64,000 bases of DNA from Erythroxylum novogranatense (GCA_029891385.1 CM057230.1:55097414-55161413), one strand, 5' to 3'; shown: positions 21,491-33,480, counted from the first letter of the stretch. The notes: generated from the letters alone by a model not told the origin. Program-made: numbers and translations.

Positions 21491-22426
21491 AGTTACATAC
21501 CCATATACACCAACACAATTCTCATACAATTAAGTGTACAAACATCACAAATAATTTAATTAACTACAAAACCATGAGATAAAACATGTTTCTTACCTAT
21601 TAAGCTTCCAAATCTACCAAAACCACAAAATCTTTAACTCCCCCCACCATGCACGATCATCATCATCATAAGGGGGTGAGGTTTAGGTTAGGATTTTTAA
21701 TGAACAAAAGAAGAGCAAGCAAAGTGAAAAAGAGTGGAAAAGATGGTCACAAATTCAAGAAGAAACAAGGAAGATGTGAGCTACGAAAAGTGGTGGAAGA
21801 CTCACATAAACCACCTATACCATAGAAAAAGAGAAGCATCGAGAAAGACTAAAAAGAGAGGGTGGTTTTATTAAACAAATATAAACATGGTGGCATGTTA
21901 GGCAAGTGACAAGTGTCACTTGCCACACTTGTCACTTGCCTAACATGTCACCTTCTTAAGCTCTTTCCAACAAAATTCAATTTCAAGACCAATTTTATCC
22001 CCAAATTTTCAATGGCTCAAATTAATAAATCCTTAAAATCATTTATCTAAATTTTCAGTGCCATTGGACAGTAATTTCTCCGACCGGTAAACCATTATTC
22101 TGCCACTTGACATTTTTTCTAGTCCAGAAATTTCTCCAAAATTTTCAGAAAAATTTCTAAAATTCTCAAAAAATTCAAAAACCACAATGCCCCTCTCCAA
22201 CTCAATTTTTCATACACACAAATCACATTTACTCACAATAACATTTCTTAACACTTATACCAGGAAATGTCATGAATGCATGTACAGTCATTTTTCATAT
22301 GCAAAATTCACTATTCACATGTATGCGGATGCTAGATTATGCATGAACATGTAAAGGCATTTCTAAGCGCCCATTGACCACTCAAAATTACTATTTTACC
22401 ATTCCCATCGATGATGGGATGTTACA
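21490..22426 (-). repeat. E3 5' LTR, truncated (element start side only)
   Basis: Matches the start side of the 15744-19886 LTR: the plus-strand end CATCGATGATGGGATGTTACA (cf. 19866-19886), the promoter palindrome (21901-21924) and the leader/donor segment CTTACCTATTAAGCTTCC near 21595. The low-coordinate edge near 21490 is approximate. Confidence 0.75.
21889..21952. repeat. Long inverted repeat in LTR promoter region (27-bp arms)
   Basis: The arm 21889-21915 (GGTGGCATGTTAGGCAAGTG...) and the reverse complement of 21926-21952 differ at one base, with a 10-base loop. Nested in it is a second palindrome with 11-bp arms GGCAAGTGACA / TGTCACTTGCC (21901-21924), also present at 19379-19402. It lies upstream of the predicted LTR promoter. 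Confidence 0.85.
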
Positions 22427-25400
22427 GTATTAATAGAGCAAATAGAAGAAAAGAGGTTTTATTATAGACGTAGTAGCAAAAAATTTAAACCAGATGTTAT
22501 AATAGTCTTTAATGTGTTTAAATATGAATTTTTAGTGGGAGAACTAATAAATTCAGTGAATTAACTAACTATTTGGCAATAGTATTTTTTTTTAGATCTA
22601 GTATCATTTGGAAGGACATATTGTACCTTTTTTTACTACCAAAATCTCCTTGTAAATTACATGATAGTGTTTTTTTAGGGTTTAAAATATCCACTAGCTT
22701 GTTCGCAATAAAAACTCTTTCCTTCCATTTCCTCTATTAATACTGCTACCTAGAAATATTCATTGGAATCAGTTTGCAAGATTTATCTTTCTTTTTCAAA
22801 AATATTTAGTAGAGGTAGATGCTAACTGGTCTGCTTTAATTGCCTTATCGATAGTGTTAAAAGTTATTGCTTATAAAAGTGAATAGGGAGACACCTAGAT
22901 AATAATAAATGAAGTTCCAACCTCATCAGTAAACCTACTCATTTCTTTTTTAGCCCTTTCTTTAGGACAACTCCCTTTTAACCCTTAAGAAAACTCTCTC
23001 CAATACATTGGAAACCCTTGTATAAATTAACCATTTACCTAAAGATACTAAAATCTACGATACTCAACTACCTTTATTAGCATATATAGTCTTTATCACA
23101 AGTCAAGCTTTTTTTCCAATTAGTATTTGCGTCTTGATTTCGACACATAGACCTCAAGCTACAGAATTGATCTAATGATCTATATTAGACCAATGTGACC
23201 TAAAATTCACTTTTATATAACAATATGTAACTCTGGATTTCCATCTGAACTAATCTTTTTATAGCTAGATTGTTTTGCACGTATCTCCATGTAAGTGGTT
23301 AATTTATACAAGGGTAAGCAAGATCTTACTACTTTCACGACCACTCTATATCATCAGATCGTTTACATATTGCAAAATCATACTCTAGATTTGAAATTTT
23401 CAAACTCTATAAGAGATGCCCTTTATATGGTAGCAGAATGAGAAAATAATCATCCATATTCCATGAAAATTGAAACCACAATAACTGGAAAGAGTTAATG
23501 CCTATAGAGTAGATCATAAATTTCAAGAAGGAATTTCATACTCCTTATCAATGCTTTGTTCATACTGTCATTCATTCGCTACTGAGAAGTTTAAAAGATC
23601 GAATAGTAAAGTCTATTTTTAGCAAGCCTATATAATAGAATCCAAAATGATCCAAAGCTTCTTCTGGGCCAATAATGATGATTATTCCATTTTCTCACGA
23701 AAAAATCATTAGTGGTCCTTCAGTCCACTATATCCAGCCTAATGGACATAAGGTGTATGTCAGCCATGTCAATGGATATTTAATTTGAGATGTAGATCCA
23801 TCTATATGAGGCTGACACTGTAAATTTAGGATGGATGAATATTCTGATAGTGACAATGAAGATTATATCCCAAGATTGAGAGATTTTCCCAGTAGAAAGT
23901 CAAGATTTAATTATCAACTACAAAAGAAGATCTAACTCAAGCATGATAAAGATGATGGCTTGAGACCACAAATTTATCCTAGGAATGTTAAGCCTAGGCC
24001 AATGGATCTCTCTAAACCATTAAGAGTGGTTGGAAAGGAACACTGGATCCAACAAAGATACTCAGTGCCATTAATTTCTCTCAATCCCTAAAGAGATCCC
24101 AAAATCATTTCCTTGTATGATGATGAGATTATATAAGGAAGATTTTCCATCTTTGGAATCTCATACTATGGCATCTGTGAGGCCATGCTCAAGATCAATA
24201 GGTATCAATCCATATGGCAATTATGTATCTTTCTTTTGGTAGAAGAAGTGCTCAATTGGCAAGCACAAAATAATGTCCTTCATCAAATTGATTCAAAGCT
24301 TGATGGTCTATCCTAACAGATACAATGATTAAATTCAAAGGTTGATTATATATCTCTCCAAGTATGACAACTACAGCAACGACTACTTAATTAAGATACA
24401 AAAATAGATTATTATTTGAGAAGACATATTGACAAACACTATTGGGGACCATACTTCTCTAAGGAAAAGAAAAAGGAAACGTAAAAAATTTAAAGAGATA
24501 AAAAAAATTAAGTCAAACATGGCTAAAGATCCAGAGCTATATGACCCATACTGACTATGAAAAAGTCTTCAAAATGTCTTATCTGTTATTCAGGCAACCC
24601 TTTTAAAATTCTCAATACCTTCCAAACCAAACCCAATAGAAAAAGACGTTCTATTAACTTCATTTGCTCCTAAACCTTTACAAATCAACACACCATTAAC
24701 TTCTCCATCTAAAGAAAGACCTTCCCCATATATGGACACAACAAAAGAACCAACATCCAACTGAGAATTCGTAGCTACCCTTCAATCAATTCTAGATAGC
24801 TCTAAAAGTCACAATGAAAGCCAAGATTATGATTCTTTTACAAAAAAAACTTCAGATAGCTTGCATATCTTACTCAGATATCTCAAATGATGATAAATGT
24901 TCCACACTCTTCTCAACCACACATAGAATTTGAACCAGACATTAAAGGTGTGGAATTAATGACTAAACTAATTAGACCACACGCAACTCCTATCTATAAA
25001 CTTAGTTCAGGACCATTGTTCACTTTTGATAATATCCCACCAACAAAATGAAGAGATCAACCGCATAAGTTTAGTGCTTGGCTAGATCTTTAAATGAAAA
25101 GGCCAAACATTTCTCGTAAAGAAATCTTGACAAAATTTGTCTTTAGAATGACAGGAACTTCAAGACAATGGTTCCAAAGCCTTGATGAATACAATCACAT
25201 GCAAGTTTTACAATTATCGTAAGCCAATTTCATATTCAGATTGTTTTATAAAGAATTCATCGAAGATTTCCAGCTTATTGACTGACAAAGCAAATTTGAG
25301 TACTTTGAAATAAAGTGCTACTCTATAAACAGGAAAGATTTGTAATAACGTTTTCAAAGAATGTCTAAAAAATATTATATGTTTAATAGCTTCAATGATG

Positions 25401-26470
25401 TTAATCTTTGGTACATAGTCATTGCCTCCTTTTCTAATAAGTTAAAACCATAATTATAAAGGACAATTAATTATCTTCACTAAGATATGTCTAAAATTTA
25501 TCTCGAATAAATCTACCAATTAGCTTTGTTAACACTAGACAAATTGTGTGAGCAACATAATTTTTTCAAAGTTATGTCAAAAGGTGAACCTCAAATCAAA
25601 AAACATGCAAGAAGCCTTACTTAAAGATTAAATGAAAAGACAGGGAAAATGTGCATGTAACATTTAAACAACATGCTTTTAAAACTTAAAAGTCAGACAG
25701 ATGTTACCTATGTGGATAGTATGTCATTATGCAAAAATGTGCCTTAAAAATACCAAAAAGGATATGAAAGTCTTGCAATCCATTGAGGTTATGATGTCCA
25801 TATAAAGACATTAATTCTATTTTCATAAATGGTCCAACGAAGATGAAGAGACACCGTTTGCACTACTTGTTTATTAATCTGCTGATAATGAATTCTTTTC
25901 TCTTGATGAAAAGATGAAGAATCAATGTAAAGAATGATTGAACAAGAAGGGTGTGTTACACCATTGAAACAAGGAATGATTGAACCAACAAAATTAGATT
26001 AAGCATGCCAAGCTTTTTACTTAGAAAAAAGAGCTTTAAAGAACAGAGGAATAAAGTGGTTAGTTATTGATTAAAAGCCTCTAAATAATTTTCTTCAATA
26101 TGGAAAGTTTCCTCTAGCCAAGATAAATATGCATGTTTTTTTTTCTGAAAGAGGAAAAAATATTCTTAAATTTTGTTTTAAAAGTTGGATTTTGGCAATT
26201 AGGTATTGACCCAAAAGATCAACATAAGATAACATTTGACAATCCTAATGCCTAGTACCAGTGGATAGTCTTGTAAATTGGGCTAAATTCACCCCCCATC
26301 ACTATTTCAAATAGTTATGGCAAGGATATATAATGGCATTCTATCAAGTGCTTTAATTTACATTGATAATATCCTGCTTTATTTTTAGACTCAACATGAG
26401 CATCAAGCCTTATTATGATAATTTTTGGATCAAAAATCATCATAAAACTTCATGCTTAGAAATTTTATAT
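22427..26470 (+). pseudogene. Endogenous pararetrovirus (Caulimoviridae) relic, plus-strand copy
   Basis: Stop-ridden but recognisable by domain order. Around 25080-25560 a capsid-like region is readable in pieces. Near 25702-25745 the C-x2-C and H-x4-C halves of a nucleocapsid-type zinc knuckle are visible in different frames. From 26080 to 26440 a reverse transcriptase is readable, including the catalytic-box remnant ALIYIDNILLYF (canonical Y-x-D-D, here D-N). The 5' part (22427-24900), probably including a movement-protein region, is only tentatively assigned. Capsid, knuckle, protease and RT on one strand without LTRs is the caulimovirid arrangement. The sequence ends where an inverted second copy begins. 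It cannot encode a functional virus. Confidence 0.7.
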
Positions 26471-26499
26471 AGGTTGATCCAATTGTCTTTTGCGGGCTT

Positions 26500-26713
26500 A
26501 GAACATGATCCTATACTTCTTTTCAAGATTTAAATTTTATTTTAATAAGGCTTGATGCTCTTGTTAAATCTGAGAATAAAGTAGGATATCATCAATGTAA
26601 ATCAAAGCACTCAATAGAATATCATCATAGATCCTTGTTATGATCTTTTGAAACAGTGATGGTGCGAATTTTAACCCAAATGACATGAATGCCCACTGAT
26701 ATTAGACATTAAG
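26500..26713 (-). pseudogene. Endogenous pararetrovirus, inverted copy, RT part (left of E2)
   Basis: The reverse complement of this stretch matches 26270-26440, including an RT catalytic-box region with an intact Y-I-D-D-I-L core at 26590-26605. It continues, after the E2 solo LTR, at 30901. With the plus copy it forms a large inverted repeat whose centre lies at about 26450-26500. Confidence 0.8.
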
Positions 26714-29177
26714 TGTAACATCCCACCCCCGACGGGAAGGGTAAAATCGTAATTTAGCAAAGGATGAGAGTGATTGGGACTACTTAGGATTGTTCATGCA
26801 TACTGGGATTTGTGAACAGTGAATTTATACACATGAAAAATAACTGTACATGCATTCATGATATTTCTCGGTATTTGTGCCTACATGGGATTTTATTTTG
26901 GAAATTTGATTTATGGGCTTCAAAATTTATTCGGAATGGATCATTATAGGTTTTACATTTTACGGAAATTATAGAAATTTTTTTGGACTTTTCCGAAGAA
27001 AATTTCCGGACTGAAAAAATCGCCAAGTGGTGAACCGGTTGATTTTTGGTATTGGAAAATTCCGTCCATTTGGCACTGAAAAATTTAATTCATGATTTTA
27101 GAAATTATTGGATTAGAGCTATTGAAAATTGGATGACCTAGAGATTAAATCCTAGTAAGGTCTTTTATTAACCATTTATTAACTGATTGTTGTTTTATTT
27201 GGTGACAAGTGTCATGACATGTGTCATGACACTTATTAAACTTTTATTAAAAGCCTCCTTTGGTCTTGATTCTCGATGCTTCCATAGGAGAAGGCCAAAA
27301 GCAATTTTTCTTCATGTTTTCCATCACCTTCGTAGCCTACCTCTTCCTCTCCTCTTCTTGACTCTTTTTGCTTGCTTCTCTTTTCCATCTCCTTCTCCAT
27401 GGTTTGCTTTTCTTTTGTCTTAAACATACAAAACAAAAGTTCAACCTAAGCTCAAGTTGATGATGATGATTGTGTGGTGGAAAGAATTAGAGAGGATTGT
27501 GAGCTTATGAAGTCTAGAAGAGTGGAAGCTTGTTTAAGATAAATCATATGTTTATATGATGGTTTTATAGTTACTTGTGACTAAGTTGAACAAAAATGAT
27601 GATTAACTTGAGTTGGGATGGTTAGAGATTTCAAAGACAGATTCGTGGCTCCACTTGTTTAATTGTTTTGAGCTATTTAACGTTCGAATCTAGAGAAACT
27701 CAAAACATAGAAGTTGTAGATCTAGAGGTCTACTATCTCAATGAATTTTTCCACGATTTTAGGGTGGACCAAATGAGAGTAATAGACCCCTAATTGAATC
27801 AGGTTCAGAACACCAATGAGATTGAACTAAGACCTGAAAGTTAATTGTTTTAGGACCTTAAAGTTGGAATTGGATAATGAGCTCTTACGAAATGTTCAAG
27901 AATGTGTCAATTTAAGAGCTGTAGAAAGGAAATGTTAATTTGATAAGGATTCTGGTGGTTATGTCCGAATAAGTAAAGGTTGTTCCTAACCTTAGTGATA
28001 CAAAAGAGAACAGAAACAGGTCAGGTGTGTAAAAATCACAATAAAACCAATTTATATTATTTTTGAACCGGCTTTGGATATGTGATATCCATACGAGTTT
28101 ACGAACAATGAAACTTTGAATCACCTTAATTGGATGTGAAATGAATGAGTTATAAGGTTTTAAGCCGGACAGGGTCCAACCTATGACTGCATGTTAAAGC
28201 TGATTGTTAATGGAAGATTTGAATGTCCTTAATGACCGAATTAGACCATGGTTATAAAAGAAGAAATGTAAAGTTATGTGTTAATTAGAGGTCTGGAAAG
28301 TTTGAAAAACATTTTACCTATGTATAGGAAGTTATGAATTGTTAACTATTGACTGGTTATGTGCATTTTGGTGAAACCCAGCCATGAGTGTAGGTTTTGT
28401 GAGTATTGTGATTGAAAGCTAAATTAGAGATTTTTGTGATTCGAATTGGCTCAAGTGATCTTCTGGAAAGTTGTATAGGAAGTAATTAGCTTGAAAATGA
28501 GATACAGAATGTTAATTTTGGATGTCATAATTGGGAGTTATGAATTTTCAAAGACTTGACCTAAGTTAGGTCATTGACTAGTGATCAGTGCACCTCTTGC
28601 AAGACAGTTTTGAGTTTGTTAGAAGTGGAATTGACTGTTAAGGCCTTAATGAGAAGTGTAGTATTCTGTTTGATCTTTTCATAGGTATAAAGTATGCAAT
28701 TTTTTGACATATGTTCAAGAAGTTATGCTTTTTATAACATTGCTATTCAGTTCAGGCGTTTTCAGTGGGTAGAATCGTTCATTGAATTGTTGGACCTACT
28801 TAGCAATTGAATTTGATTTCATGTTGTGCATGAAAGTTGTAGGTCCCATTTTATCTTTCATTTAGAATAAAGCTTGTAATTTTTAACAAAGGGAATGAGA
28901 AGTTATGGATTTTACAAAATGTTGCACTATTTTGACAAAATGTTGCACTGTTTGGACAAAATGTTGCAATGTTCTAAGAGGCTTTGTGAAGGTAGTAACT
29001 TTGAGTATATTTTTGACACCTTTAGAGGTGAAATTAGTTTTTGTGTCCTTCATGAAACTTGTAGAACTCTTTTTTCTCTATAAAATAGACACCAAGTTTG
29101 TCTAATTTGGAGTTCGGAGCAAGGAGTTATGCATTATGAAATTTGGGATATCGGCAAAAAGAAAGAATAAAGCTTCC

Positions 29178-29280
29178 AGTCGACTACAACCTGCACTAGT
29201 TGACTAGGACATGTATTTTTCCTGCACTAGTCGACTACAACCTCTGACTAGTCGACTAGGATGTGTATTTTCCTGAAACT
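29178..29280. repeat. 51-bp tandem repeat x2 with AGTCGACT palindromes (E2 LTR)
   Basis: Two units each containing AGTCGACTACAACCT and a CTAG[TC][TC]GACTAGGA half, spaced by ATGTATTTTTCCTG-like spacers. This is the inverted counterpart of the E3 array at 17428-17531, so the array predates both insertions. Confidence 0.88.
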
Positions 29281-29723
29281 GACCTCTCTCCACTCTTTGG
29301 CTTATAGTTTTTTCGTCCGACGTCCGATTGACCTGATTCTCGAGGCAGCGGATTCATGAAACATTGAATTTCATTTTATGAGAAATTGAGAATTTTTGGA
29401 CGGAAAATTGACGTGGGTCCGAGTAATGGTCCTCTGGTCACTGTTTTGTTTATTTTTGGACCTATAGAGGCCCGAATTGAGTAATTTCGGTGCCATTAGA
29501 TTTCTAATTTTTAGACGGAATTTTTGTGATGGAAAATTTTGGATTAGGGCCGGGAATATCATGAACATGCATTGTGCACCTTCTAATTGCTACATGTGCA
29601 ACATTAAATAGTTCTGATTGAGCAATTGGTAATATTTATATTCTGTAACTGTTATAGAGGCACTTTTGGAGCGCCGATCCACCGATGTCACTAAGACTTC
29701 CAATTATTAGCTCGGAAGTACAG

Positions 29724-30501
29724 GTGAGTAACCTAGATGGTTCATTCAATTATTATATGTTCAATGTGGAGAAATAATGGAGGGATTAGGATTGTGTTTG
29801 TTTATGACTGGGTTCCGGACAGGTGGTCCGATGAATTGGGAGAACTGCCATAGAAGTGTATCAGGTTGTGATTCTATGAGCTAAATTGCTCCTACTGTGT
29901 GAAATTGTGATACATGAATGGATTGTACAGTTACTGCTTAATTGTGATGTGATCAATTGTGACTGGTAGAATTGAGCTATATGAATGTGAATTGTTTGCT
30001 ATTACTGTGACACTGTGATTAATTGCTTGAAGTGTTCTGGATGTGCACATTGTGCATTGCTTGCTACACTGTGCTTCATTTCGTTGCCTCTACTGGGGCA
30101 GATTGTTTGATATGGACTGTTAATTGGGCATATGCATTTCATACACAAATGCATAACCGAATAATAACAACAGTTGTGACCAGAGTCGCCACTGATACTG
30201 ATACTAAAAAAAAAGCCTCGAGCTTGAAGGGAGTTAGTGCATACCCAGAGGGCTCTCCTACTCCCTAGACACGTCTACTGTACACTGTTCACTGTTTATG
30301 CGCTCGGTCACAACACTGTAATCAACTGGGTGTCTCATGTGCATTGCATACATACTTGACTGAATACTGGAAATGAGAATAGGGCCAGAATGCCTTCCAA
30401 AATTGTGAATTGCTTGTGTGCTGCATGAATTGGGCGAACCATCGATGATGGTTCTTCACTAAGTTCGCAAAACTCACCCAAAATTTGCATCTATTTTTCA
30501 G
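29724..30501 (+). promoter_or_regulatory. Predicted intron-like module in E2 LTR (778 bp)
   Basis: Donor CAG|GTGAGTAACCTAG at 29724, branch-like CTCAC at 30473-30477, acceptor ATTTTTCAG|G ending 30501. Equivalent modules: E1 7221-6558 (664 bp), E4 58008-57289 (720 bp), E3 16956-16105 (852 bp, acceptor mutated), E6 acceptor at 63742. Splicing itself is inferred. Confidence 0.5.
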
Positions 30502-30900
30502 GTCTTGAAGAGTACCCCGTTTGACACGAGAGTATGTCTACCGTATGCAAGGGACAGATAGAGGTCGGGATCAGTTTGCGTCTGCATTAGTGTCTCATTA
30601 ATTATATTTTGAAATCTCTGTAAAAGAATGCTCTGTATTTATAGTGAGCCCAATTTGGTTATGGCTTTTTGTTCATTAAATGACTTTTGTAAATTATTAT
30701 TGAATGATTGTAATAACTGAAAATGTTTATTTATGAACGTGGGCTCAGATTTTTTTCTGTCTATTCCGTGCATATGAGTGTAATAAAAAAAATTCATACT
30801 GAGTTTCGACTGACTGATGTAACATGCCATCCTCGTGGGGTAAGGATCCGGATATCACCATCGATGTCGGGTTCGGGTCACGCGGGAGTGGGGTGTTACA

Positions 30901-31546
30901 TTAGGAATGTAGAATGCTGCTTTATGCCGATCCTTTTGGTCAATACCCAATTTCCAAAATCCCATTTTAAATCAAACTTTGAGAATATTTTTCCCTCTTT
31001 CATAAATAACACTTGTGTATTTATCTTGGATAGAGGAAACTTGTCATCTTGAAGAAAATTATTCAGAGGCTTATAATTAGAATCTAACTTCTTTTTTCTT
31101 CTATTCTTTTCTTCTCATTTTTCTACGTAACAAGCTTGACATATCTAATTTGATTTTATTGATTCGATCAGTCATTGTTTCGAATGAGTTACCTTTATTG
31201 GATTAACGTCTTCATTCTTTCAAATGGCAATTGAACATAAAATTCTGAATTTTTTCATAATGGATGTTGGTGATCAAAATGTTCTTAACTTTCTAGACAA
31301 TATTGTAACAATTTATCATTGATATATTCATATCTATAAGAACATGTATCTCAAAGATGTTATTTTCTTTAATGTATGTATGAAGATCTTGTTTGTAACA
31401 AATTCCTTTTGATAAGATTTTTAGTTTCTCTACTTGAAAATAGACATCCATCCCAATAAGTATGTCAAGACTAGGAATATTGCTTCCTAATAGTTTTATC
31501 CAAATGATACAACTTAGGTAGGAAGAACTATATCCCAATCCTTACA
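30901..31546 (-). pseudogene. Endogenous pararetrovirus, inverted copy, protease-RT part (right of E2)
   Basis: The reverse complement of 30901-31250 matches 25960-26240 of the plus copy nearly base for base. Further out, 31293-31538 (minus) is open and reads a retropepsin segment with IPSLDILIGMDVYF, the conserved protease fold motif, which the plus copy no longer shows clearly. It ends at the poly(A)-like end of LINE-b (31547-31553). Confidence 0.8.
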
Positions 31547-32600
31547 TTTTTTTAGAAAGGTTGAATTAAATTAAGTCATAAAAGGAAATCAAGGGAACCA
31601 ATACTAGTACAGGACAAATTGCAAATTACAAGAGAAACAAACCAAATACAAGCTTACAATTGAAACATAGTTAAAGATATAAGGGCTATAATTAGAAGAA
31701 TATGTTTACACTCTCTAAGAGGAGTTGAGAAATTACTGATCCAACTCCTACATTAGATGAGTGTTGGATTGTTTAGTGGGAAGGCATTTGTCATAAAAAA
31801 ATTCAATTGTTCCTTTAATCCTATGCAGTTGTAATTAGAAAGGATAGAAAAACCATTTGATGGTTTTGTTTTATAATCTTATATTAGTACACCAAACCTT
31901 AATTTGGCTTAAGTCCTCTGGAAACTCAGTAATCAAGCATTTCTGCATCAAAGCTTTTTAAGTGACAATAACATAGATACAATTAAAGAAGAGATGATTT
32001 GAAGTCTCTTTAACTCTTTTATAGAGAGTAAACCAGTTAGTAATGTGTATGAATCTTGCAATCATATCAACAGTCGGTAGCTTGTTTAACATAACAAGCC
32101 AAATAGTTGTAGATACTCGAGAATGTCGACGATCAAACCAGACTATGCTTGTCTAGGGAAGACCACCAATTTCTAGTTTGACAATTGGCTATCAGTAGGT
32201 CCCTTGGATAAATTGGAGGAAGTTGTTCTAAAACCTCTTATACGATAACAAGATACAGTCGCTCAAGCTCTTACAAGAAGGGATCAAATCAAGTCCAATT
32301 CCAACTCCACTAAAGACTGAAATTATGTAGGCTTGTATTAACTTGAATAATGACATCATCATATTGAAACACACTTCAAATGGTAAGTTTACCTATTAGT
32401 CTTGCAGATAAGTAATTACAAACAACTTGCTAACTATCCTAACCCTTATCTTTATAATAAGGTCTATCTTGAAGAATTTGTCGTTAGTTGCCATAAAGTA
32501 TTCTTGATAAATTTGTCATTCCTTTGTAGGAAGATTATGTGATTTCATAACACTCCTACAAGAGTTCTTATCCATGTAATCTAATGTCCCCATTATTGAT
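31547..32600 (-). mobile_element. LINE-b 3' part with zinc-knuckle (zf-RVT) domain
   Basis: The minus strand reads VWFDRRHSRVSTTIWLVMLN then KLPTVDMIARF at about 32145-32045, and ETSNHLFFNC at about 32000-31970. These are landmarks of the zf-RVT region found near the C-terminus of plant L1-type LINE reverse transcriptases. A short A-run (plus-strand T-run at 31547-31553) marks a possible 3' tail abutting the pararetrovirus. Many stops; inactive. Confidence 0.75.
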
Positions 32601-33480
32601 GAATAGCAATTGGAGAAAATTTTGAAAACAACTAATAATTTTAATATTACGAAATATTGTTAGAAAATTTTATTATACAAATATTTTTAAAAATAAATAA
32701 AACGAAAATTTTAATATATTTTACACATAATTTCTTTTATAATTCTAAGTTGGAGAAGGGTTTCAATAAGAAAATAGTATATCAAAATCAAGAAAATAAA
32801 ATTATCTTTATTAATTATTTGAAAATTGTTTGGTTATATAATAATATCAATACATTAATTTTGTTGTTATCTTTTTGCATGCGTAAGTACAAAAGACTAA
32901 ATTTACTCAACATTGATATTTATAAAAAAAACTCTCAACATTGGTATTTTAAAATTCAAAGATTAGTTTTATTATGATTTGATGGAATTCATCACGTTCA
33001 AGTTTATTTCTCTTCCAAATGCTAAAGAAATTCAAATTAATTTCCAGAGCATTGAAAATGTAACGGTAAAGTTAGAAATTTTAAAATTTAATTCAGCTTC
33101 TGGGTATGTTAAGGCACCACACCAACATAACTTTTCTAAATTTAATCCACCAAATTGTAGCTGGAAAATTCCACAGTGGTCCACTTATAATTTCAGTACA
33201 ATGATTTGAATTGATTCCGCATTGACAAAAGTGTCCACAATAAGATAAAGAAAACAAACAGGCGTGCATTATTAAAATTTTGTCCAATATTGTGTTTGCA
33301 ACGGTGGAACTGGAATGTCATATCACAAATATTTTGTCACTAAATTTTGAATAACTAAAAATATATATACCATACAAGTGTTTGTCATTATATCCGATCT
33401 ATAATTATACAATATAATAAAATTAAAGCTCGTGTTAAATGTCATTAATTCCTTGCAAAATCTTTTTTATTTAAAAAATC
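32601..33480. other. AT-rich block interrupting LINE-b
   Basis: Very AT-rich sequence between two parts of the same LINE. No protein similarity, no clear terminal repeats. The reading frame at 32657-32977 (plus) is low-complexity Asn/Ile/Lys-rich and not credible as a gene. It may be an inserted non-autonomous element; the edges are uncertain. Confidence 0.4.

Larger units (their letters stand above)
15744..22426 (-). mobile_element. E3: decayed Ty3/gypsy element with very long LTRs
   Basis: In element orientation: truncated 5' LTR 22426 to about 21490, internal remnant about 21490 to 19903, polypurine tract 19902-19887, complete 3' LTR 19886-15744 (4143 bp). The 5' LTR has lost its last 3.2 kb together with the PBS, gag and most of pol. 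The internal end retains traces of a chromovirus pol C-terminus. Flanks ATCTA (15739-15743) and GTATT (22427-22431) do not match, so the two LTRs may come from different copies or the ends may have been rearranged. Its LTR is the inverted relative of solo LTR E2. Confidence 0.8.
26714..30900 (+). repeat. E2: solo LTR of E3-type gypsy family, 4187 bp
   Basis: Starts TGTAACATCCC and ends GGAGTGGGGTGTTACA, the inverted equivalent of the E3 LTR, with no internal sequence attached. Flanks TTAAG (26709-26713) and TTAGG (30901-30905) are a 5-bp target-site duplication with one change. The undisturbed site is preserved in the plus pararetrovirus copy (ATCCTAATG near 26247), which confirms the insertion. 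Internal landmarks: palindrome 27209-27232, promoter/leader about 27230-27560, degenerate repeats about 27900-29160, palindromic repeats 29178-29280, donor 29724, cassette arms 30173-30181 and 30306-30314, hairpin 30436-30454, branch-like CTCAC 30473-30477, acceptor 30500-30501. Confidence 0.92.

Noticed and set aside
15744..22426. E3 as a LARD (non-coding large retrotransposon derivative)
   Set aside because: Traces of a chromovirus pol C-terminus remain next to the polypurine tract, so a decayed autonomous-type element is more likely.
22427..31546. Possibility that the endogenous pararetrovirus is intact or activatable
   Set aside because: Both copies have many stops and frame breaks, are partial, and one is split by a 4.2-kb LTR.
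32657..32977. 107-codon plus-strand frame
   Set aside because: Low-complexity Asn/Ile/Lys-rich product of AT-rich DNA with no similarity and no promoter context.
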